DNA from: Hyphomicrobiales bacterium
Lineage (GTDB): Bacteria; Pseudomonadota; Alphaproteobacteria; Rhizobiales; Beijerinckiaceae
Length of the DNA: 17,974 nt
Assembly (NCBI GenBank): GCA_947374125.1
Contig: CANCAR010000032.1
Coordinates: 1 to 17,974, forward strand
Reading direction: 5' to 3'
Translations under genes and position numbers: made by a program
In this document: in pieces, positions 13,184 through 17,974 of the stretch
Layout: each line of letters starts with the position of its first letter
Numbering within the stretch: position 1 is the first letter of the stretch
Notes under the pieces: generated by a model
The model's input: the letters and a program-made list of their open reading frames with translations, nothing else
Told to the model about the DNA's origin: nothing
Databases searched by the model: none

Positions 13184-16100
13184 ATGGACGAAAGAGCCAC
13201 CTTCACGATTGATCCCTTCTTGACCCGCTGGACGGCGCGGGAAGGCGGGGCCGAACGCGCCAATTATGGTTTGTTTCTGATTGAGCTATGCGAAATGCTC
13301 GGCGTTGAACGGCCAGAACCCGCGGGTCACATCAAACACCTCAACAAATATAATTTTGACCGGCAGGTGGGCCGAGAAGACGAACACACAAAATTCATCG
13401 ATCTCTATAAAAGCGGGTGCTTTATTCTGGAGGCGAAACAATCACGGTTGCCGGGCGGCAAAAAGGCGGTTGCCCTGCAAGCCTCGCTACCCGGCCTTGA
13501 ACCTGAGCAACTCGGCAAACGCTCGATCAAAAAAGGCTGGGATGCGTTGATGGTCAACGCGAAGCGACAGGCGGAAGATTATGTGTTTCGCTTGGAGCCA
13601 ACCGAACCCGCCCCACCCTTCATCATCGTCTGCGATGTCGGCCATTGCATGGAGCTTTACGCGGATTTCTCCGGCACGGGCCGCGCCTATTCCTATTATC
13701 CCGACCGCCAGAACTTCCGCATCTATATGGATGATTTGCGCGACCCCGCCATTCGCGCGCGCCTCGCAACCGTGTGGACCGACCCGCTGAGCCTCAACCC
13801 CGCGCGGGAAAATGCCCGCGTCACGCGCGAGATTGCGGATCGCTTGGCGAAAGTCAGCAAAGCGTTGGAAAAAAACCACCCGGCGGAAGAAGTCGCGCAT
13901 TTTCTCATGCGATGTCTCTTCACCATGTTTGCCGAAGATGTGGATTTGCTCCCCAAAGGCGAATTTACCAAATTGCTAGATGACTGCATCGAACGGCCTT
14001 CAAGTTTCGCGCCTATGCTTGAAGACCTATGGGCCAAGATGGACGAGGCGGATTATAATAAGCGCTTTTATTCGGCCTTCGGACAACATTTGAAGCATTT
14101 CAACGGCAATCTGTTTAAAGCCCCCCGTGCCTTTCCGCTCGGCAAAGAGGAAATCGGCGAGTTGCTGGCCGCCGCCCGTCACGATTGGACGCGCGTTGAA
14201 CCCGCCATTTTCGGCACACTTTTAGAACACGCGCTGGATGACAAAGAGCGCAGCAAATTGGGCGCGCATTACACACCGCGCCTCTATGTGGAGCGGATTG
14301 TCCAGGTCACCGTCATGGAGCCACTCCGCGCCGAATGGCGCGATGTGCAGATCAAGATTCAAGAGGCGGTCGACAATGCCGACAACAAAGAAGATGGACG
14401 CGACAAGGCCATCGGCTTTGCACGCGATTTTCACCACCAGCTGTGCAACACGCGCGTGCTGGACCCCGCCTGTGGCACGGGAAACTTCCTTTATGTGTCG
14501 CTTGAATTGATGAAAGGGCTTGAAGGCGAGATTTTGGAAAAGCTCGCCGAGCTTGGCTTTGAAGCCTTCGAGCTTGAACGCGAAACGGTTGATCCGCACC
14601 AATTTTTGGGCCTTGAACTCAACCCCCGCGCGGCGGCGATTGCCGAACTTGTCATTTGGATTGGCGCGTTGCAACAGCATTACCGTATTAAAAAGGAGCA
14701 TCCGCCCGAGCCGATTTTGAAGGCGTTCAAAAACATCAATAAAGGCGAGCGCAAAGGCTTTGACGCCGTGCTGACATGGGACGGCTACCCCATGCCGCAC
14801 CTCCAAACCCGTGACGGCAAGCCCATGGAAACCGCACCGAACGCCCGCCGCCCGGAATGGCCCGAGGCGGAATTTATTGTCGGCAACCCGCCCTTTATTG
14901 GTGGCAAGGATATCCGCTCCGAATTGGGCGATTTTTATACCGAGACGCTCTGGTCGGTGCACAAGCACATGAACGATAGCGCCGATTTCGTGATGTATTG
15001 GTGGGACCGCGCAGCAGAAATTTTAACGCGTAAGAACACGAAGCTCAAACGCTTCGGCTTCATCACCACCAATTCAATCAGCCAAGTCTTCCAACGCCGC
15101 GTCACCGAGCGGCATTTGACGGCGAAAAACCCGATCAGCCTTCTGTTTGCGATTGCTGATCATCCTTGGACGAAGGCCACCAAAGACGCCGCCGCCGTGC
15201 GGATTGCGATGACGGTTGCGGAAGCGGGCACGCATGATGGGGTGGTTTTGGAAGTAACACGAGAAGCGGAACTTGATACGGATACGCCAGACATCAAATA
15301 TGATCGTACAGAGGGTCGCATTAATTCCGATTTGTCGGTTGGGGTGGACGTAACAAAAGCAAGGGCTTTGTTGGCGAACGAAGGCATTTGTTCACCCGGT
15401 GTGAAACTGCACGGTTCAGGCTTTATCGTCACGCCACAAGAAGCCGCATATTTGGGCCTTGGCAAGCGCGCGGGCCTTGAAAAACACATAAGGCTCTATC
15501 GGAATGGTCGAGATTTAATGGCCAATCCGCGAAATGTGATGGTGATTGATTTGTTTGGGCTCTCTGCCGAACAAGTGAGGCACGATTTTCCAGAGGTGTA
15601 TCAGCATCTCCGCGAAACAGTTTACAAGGCTCGGGAGGAGCAAGTTAAAAAGTCATCGACAAATGACGCCATCGCATATCTTGAAAAATGGTGGATTTTT
15701 GGGAAACCTCGGAGCGAACTTCGCCCCGCTTTAGAAAATCTTCCCCGCTATATCGCAACCGTAGAAACCGCAAAGCACCGCGTGTTTCAGTTTCTCGACG
15801 CGGAGATTTTGCCGGACAATATGCTCGTAGCAATTGCCTCAACAGATGCCGCGCAATTGGCAATTCTTTCGAGTGGAATTCATCGGAATTGGGTTTCGGC
15901 TAATTCCGCTTCGCTCGGCATGTATATTGGTGACGTACGATACACCAAATCCCGCTGCTTCGACCCCTTCCCCTTCCCCGACGCATCAGCGGCCCACAAA
16001 ACCGCCCTCCGCGCGCTAGGCGAAGAACTCGACGCCACCCGCAAGCGCGTTTTGGCCGAGCACCCCGATTTGACGCTCACGGGCCTCTATAACGTCCTCG

Positions 16101-16642
16101 AAAAACTCAAAAGCGGTGCCGTCCTCACGCCGGAAGACGAAGACGTAAAACATCGCGGCCTTGTAATCATCCTCAAAGAACTCCACGAGCAGATCGACCG
16201 CGCCGCCTTCGACGCCTATGGCTGGCCGCACACGCTAAGCGACGAGGAAATTCTCGCCCGTCTCGTGGCTCTCAACGCCGAGCGTGCCGAAGAAGAAGCC
16301 CGCGGCCTCGTGCGCTGGCTCAGGCCCGACTATCAACGCCCCCGCTTCGGTAAAGGGCTCGTCTCCGAAGTCGCCATCGAATTCGATTTGGGCGAGACGG
16401 TGGTCTCCATCGACAGAGGCCTACCCGTCTTCCCGAAGGACCGCTACGAGCAACCTTTGGCTGTCAAACGCGTGCTGATGTCCGCCATCCACCCCATGAG
16501 CGCCGACGCCATCGCCCGCGCCTTCAAAGGCCCCGCCAAACCCCGGGTTCAGCGCATCGCCACCATCCTCAACGTGCTCGTGCGCTATGGGGATATTATA
16601 GAAATGGGAGAAGGGAAGTTCGCGGCAAGGGCAGCAGCGTAA
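13184..16642 (+). CDS. MmeI-like type IIL restriction-modification enzyme
   Basis: 1152 aa from the ATG at 13184; an upstream TTG frame adds a basic, non-family extension. One chain should cut and methylate DNA. The N-terminal nuclease has D73-x9-E83-A-K85 (IDLYKSGCFILEAK), the same spacing as in MmeI. A helical connector ends in LGAHYTPR. The gamma-type N6-adenine methylase has motif I LDPACGTGNF (about 426-435) and motif IV GNPPF (567-571). The target-recognition part spans roughly 730-930, closing with RCFDPFPFPD. The C-terminal tail, with SADAIARAFKG and VRYGDIIEMGEGKFAARA, looks like a winged helix. No separate methylase, specificity or nuclease gene is nearby. It is flanked by core genes and a MITE-like repeat, fitting horizontal gain. 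Confidence 0.85.
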   Translation: MDERATFTIDPFLTRWTAREGGAERANYGLFLIELCEMLGVERPEPAGHIKHLNKYNFDRQVGREDEHTKFIDLYKSGCFILEAKQSRLPGGKKAVALQASLPGLEPEQLGKRSIKKGWDALMVNAKRQAEDYVFRLEPTEPAPPFIIVCDVGHCMELYADFSGTGRAYSYYPDRQNFRIYMDDLRDPAIRARLATVWTDPLSLNPARENARVTREIADRLAKVSKALEKNHPAEEVAHFLMRCLFTMFAEDVDLLPKGEFTKLLDDCIERPSSFAPMLEDLWAKMDEADYNKRFYSAFGQHLKHFNGNLFKAPRAFPLGKEEIGELLAAARHDWTRVEPAIFGTLLEHALDDKERSKLGAHYTPRLYVERIVQVTVMEPLRAEWRDVQIKIQEAVDNADNKEDGRDKAIGFARDFHHQLCNTRVLDPACGTGNFLYVSLELMKGLEGEILEKLAELGFEAFELERETVDPHQFLGLELNPRAAAIAELVIWIGALQQHYRIKKEHPPEPILKAFKNINKGERKGFDAVLTWDGYPMPHLQTRDGKPMETAPNARRPEWPEAEFIVGNPPFIGGKDIRSELGDFYTETLWSVHKHMNDSADFVMYWWDRAAEILTRKNTKLKRFGFITTNSISQVFQRRVTERHLTAKNPISLLFAIADHPWTKATKDAAAVRIAMTVAEAGTHDGVVLEVTREAELDTDTPDIKYDRTEGRINSDLSVGVDVTKARALLANEGICSPGVKLHGSGFIVTPQEAAYLGLGKRAGLEKHIRLYRNGRDLMANPRNVMVIDLFGLSAEQVRHDFPEVYQHLRETVYKAREEQVKKSSTNDAIAYLEKWWIFGKPRSELRPALENLPRYIATVETAKHRVFQFLDAEILPDNMLVAIASTDAAQLAILSSGIHRNWVSANSASLGMYIGDVRYTKSRCFDPFPFPDASAAHKTALRALGEELDATRKRVLAEHPDLTLTGLYNVLEKLKSGAVLTPEDEDVKHRGLVIILKELHEQIDRAAFDAYGWPHTLSDEEILARLVALNAERAEEEARGLVRWLRPDYQRPRFGKGLVSEVAIEFDLGETVVSIDRGLPVFPKDRYEQPLAVKRVLMSAIHPMSADAIARAFKGPAKPRVQRIATILNVLVRYGDIIEMGEGKFAARAAA

Positions 16643-16645
16643 TTT

Positions 16646-16781
16646 ATCCGTCATTGCGACCGCGAGCGAAGCTCGGCGGGAAGCAACCCAGTTGATGGTG
16701 AAAGATAAAACGCAATATTACCATTGCGCTTTAATAATATCGGCTAGCTGGGTTGCTTCGCTCTCGCTCGCAATGACGGAT
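16646..16781. repeat. MITE/REP-like imperfect inverted repeat
   Basis: Outer arms ATCCGTCATTGCGA (16646-16659) and TCGCAATGACGGAT (16768-16781) pair perfectly over 14 bases; inner arms AAGCAACCCAG (16681-16691) and CTGGGTTGCTT (16748-16758) pair over 11. The left arm has extra bases in between. The core resembles the TCATTGCGAGCGAAGCAA dispersed repeats known from alphaproteobacteria. It begins four bases after the restriction enzyme stop and may also act as a bidirectional terminator for the two convergent genes. Confidence 0.75.
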
Positions 16782-16807
16782 GGATCGATTGAATTTCCCG
16801 CCCCCCT

Positions 16808-17383
16808 CTACCGCAACATCGGTGACAACTGCTTAAACTCCGGTGTCCCCGAGCGTTCGAGCCATTCGAAAAACACCATCTCGGCGGTAACCACTGTCAC
16901 CCAAGCAGCCGCCATCCGCTGCTTGGCCGCATCAACATCCGTCGCCGCGCGGCTTGAAATCGCATCCGCCACCACAAACACCTGATACCCGGCAGAAGCC
17001 GCGTCCAGCGCCGTTTGCAGCACGCAGACATGGGCTTCCATGCCCACCACCACCAATTGCTGGCGCGCCTCATGCGCGGCGAGATGAGCGGCAATACCCT
17101 CGTCTTTCAGGCAGGAGAACGCGGTCTTTGCAAAAACAGGTGCCTCCTCGCCGCAAGCCGCGCGAAGCTCCGGATCGGTAGGGCCTAAGCCCTTGGGGTA
17201 TTGCTCGGTCAGCGTGATTGGCACGCCCAGCACGCGGGCGGCGTCAATAACAAACCGCGCCCGCGCCACCATCGCCTCCACCGCATGGATTGTGGGGATC
17301 AGTTTCGCCTGAATATCCACAACGAGCAGCTGCGAGGCCGCCCGCTCCAATAGTCCCCCGCCCTGCACCATTTTCACGGCCAT
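16808..17383 (-). CDS. Isochorismatase-family (cysteine) hydrolase
   Basis: 191 aa. The catalytic triad of the family is visible: Asp23 in LLVVDIQ, Lys86 in VFAKTAFSC, Cys120 in VVVGMEAHVCVLQTAL; GYQVFVVADAISSR follows as usual. Strand order matches the short YcaC/ISOC-domain type rather than siderophore isochorismatases, so the substrate is open (an amide or similar). The start at 17383 is four bases after the MsrB stop, so the two are cotranscribed; an internal ATG at 17371 is possible. Pairing with a repair enzyme may hint at stress metabolism. Confidence 0.88.
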   Translation of the reverse strand: MAVKMVQGGGLLERAASQLLVVDIQAKLIPTIHAVEAMVARARFVIDAARVLGVPITLTEQYPKGLGPTDPELRAACGEEAPVFAKTAFSCLKDEGIAAHLAAHEARQQLVVVGMEAHVCVLQTALDAASAGYQVFVVADAISSRAATDVDAAKQRMAAAWVTVVTAEMVFFEWLERSGTPEFKQLSPMLR

Positions 17384-17387
17384 AAAA

Positions 17388-17804
17388 TTACGTAGCGTCA
17401 GGTATGAAATTCAAAACAGTCGCATTGATGCAGTAGCGCATACCCGTTGGCCGTGGCCCATCGGGAAACACATGGCCCAGATGCGCGTCACACACCGCAC
17501 ACAGCACCTCGACGCGGCGCATGCCCAGCGTCAAATCCTCGTTCTCAAGGATCAACCGCCGATCAATCGGCTGGAAAAAGCTCGGCCAACCGGTGCCGGA
17601 TTCGAACTTGGTCTCGGATGTAAACAAATCAGTTTCGCAACAAACACAACGGTATACGCCGCGCCGCTTCTCATCCCAGCCCGGCCCCGTGCAGGCCCGC
17701 TCGGTCCCATGCTCGCGCGCAATGCGATATTGCTCAGGCGTCAGCCGCGCGCGCCATTCCGCCTCGGAATGCGTGACTTTAACCGGATACGAAGTATTAC
17801 TCAT
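17388..17804 (-). CDS. msrB: Peptide-methionine (R)-S-oxide reductase MsrB
   Basis: 138 aa, full length. It reduces methionine R-sulfoxide in proteins. Zinc ligands are CVCC (Cys53, Cys56) and CAVC (Cys102, Cys105). The signature FESGTGWPSFFQPI (67-80), the motif HLGHVFPDGP (108-117) and the catalytic Cys125 in GMRYCINATVLNF are all present. EEWRARLTPEQYR-like residues at the N-terminus are usual for the family. No signal peptide, so it acts in the cytosol. It is the first gene of a leftward pair with the isochorismatase-family hydrolase. Confidence 0.95.
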   Translation of the reverse strand: MSNTSYPVKVTHSEAEWRARLTPEQYRIAREHGTERACTGPGWDEKRRGVYRCVCCETDLFTSETKFESGTGWPSFFQPIDRRLILENEDLTLGMRRVEVLCAVCDAHLGHVFPDGPRPTGMRYCINATVLNFIPDAT

Positions 17805-17974
17805 GGCTGCAGCCCGTCCTCATGAAAGATGTCGCGTTTGATAGTAGCATCACAAAGGTGAGAAATCACTGGCAATCTTTGATGTAATCAGCGCGACTTC
17901 TACATAAAAAAAATTAAAATGCGATGATCGGAAATTTTGCGTACTGAAAAATTGAGTTAATTTTAGCAACAGTC
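17805..17974. other. AT-rich upstream region of msrB, no gene seen
   Basis: 170 bases to the right edge without an ORF. It becomes very AT-rich after 17890 and should hold the leftward msrB promoter, but I cannot point to a specific -35/-10 pair. Confidence 0.35.

Noticed and set aside
14222..14968. Antisense ORF of 248 codons inside the restriction enzyme gene
   Set aside because: Shadow of a well-supported coding frame; no family features.
1..17974. tRNA genes, CRISPR arrays and complete insertion sequences
   Set aside because: No T-loop/acceptor pattern, no regularly spaced repeats and no transposase frame were seen on either strand.

Overview
The window looks like chromosomal DNA of an alphaproteobacterium, most likely near the Hyphomicrobiales (Rhizobiales). 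The reasons are a familiar block of alphaproteobacterial families (DUF1491, peptidoglycan-binding membrane protein, PAS-type membrane histidine kinase, DUF5330-like protein, SufE, DUF6456 protein), a DUF2336 protein, and a perfect CtrA-type TTAA-N7-TTAA box. All family names come from reading the translations; no search was run.

Left third (1-5170), accessory and phage-derived. A leftward packaging pair, small-terminase-like and large terminase (4643 to 2795), is followed by cargo instead of structural genes. First comes a two-domain DUF488 protein (2702-1818). Then comes a probable NlpC/P60- or CHAP-like cell-wall hydrolase (1766-1125), convergent with a secreted DUF3828-like protein (523-1137) that would suit an immunity partner. 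The terminase 3' end occurs three times: intact at 2795, as 16 exact bases at 1792-1807, and as a diverged 37-codon fragment at 368-478. Each copy sits at a cargo boundary, suggesting a stepwise cassette array. Left of the last copy is a stretch of consecutive stem-loops (104-350) without a convincing ORF, then an RBS and ATG for a gene leaving the window at position 5. An orphan small protein (5170-4781) with a strong terminator lies upstream of the terminase pair.

Middle (5453-13001), mostly core genome. It holds a YcgN/UPF0260 iron-sulfur-type protein, a lipoprotein preceded by an AT-rich small gene, and a divergent DUF2336 gene. A leftward operon follows: histidine kinase, peptidoglycan-binding protein, DUF1491, with translational coupling of the first two. 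Divergent to it is a small exported protein followed by SufE, with CtrA-like sites in the shared 308-base intergenic region. SufE and the DUF6456 regulator-like gene converge on a telomere-like 7-base tandem repeat containing both stop codons.

Right third (13002-17974). A solitary MmeI-like type IIL restriction-modification enzyme (about 1152 aa, nuclease plus methylase plus specificity in one chain) is followed by a MITE/REP-like inverted repeat. The window ends with a leftward pair, MsrB and an isochorismatase-family hydrolase, 4 bases apart.

Best candidate for something new: the terminase-tail cassette array with its effector/immunity-like pair, DUF488 fusion and structured intergenic element.
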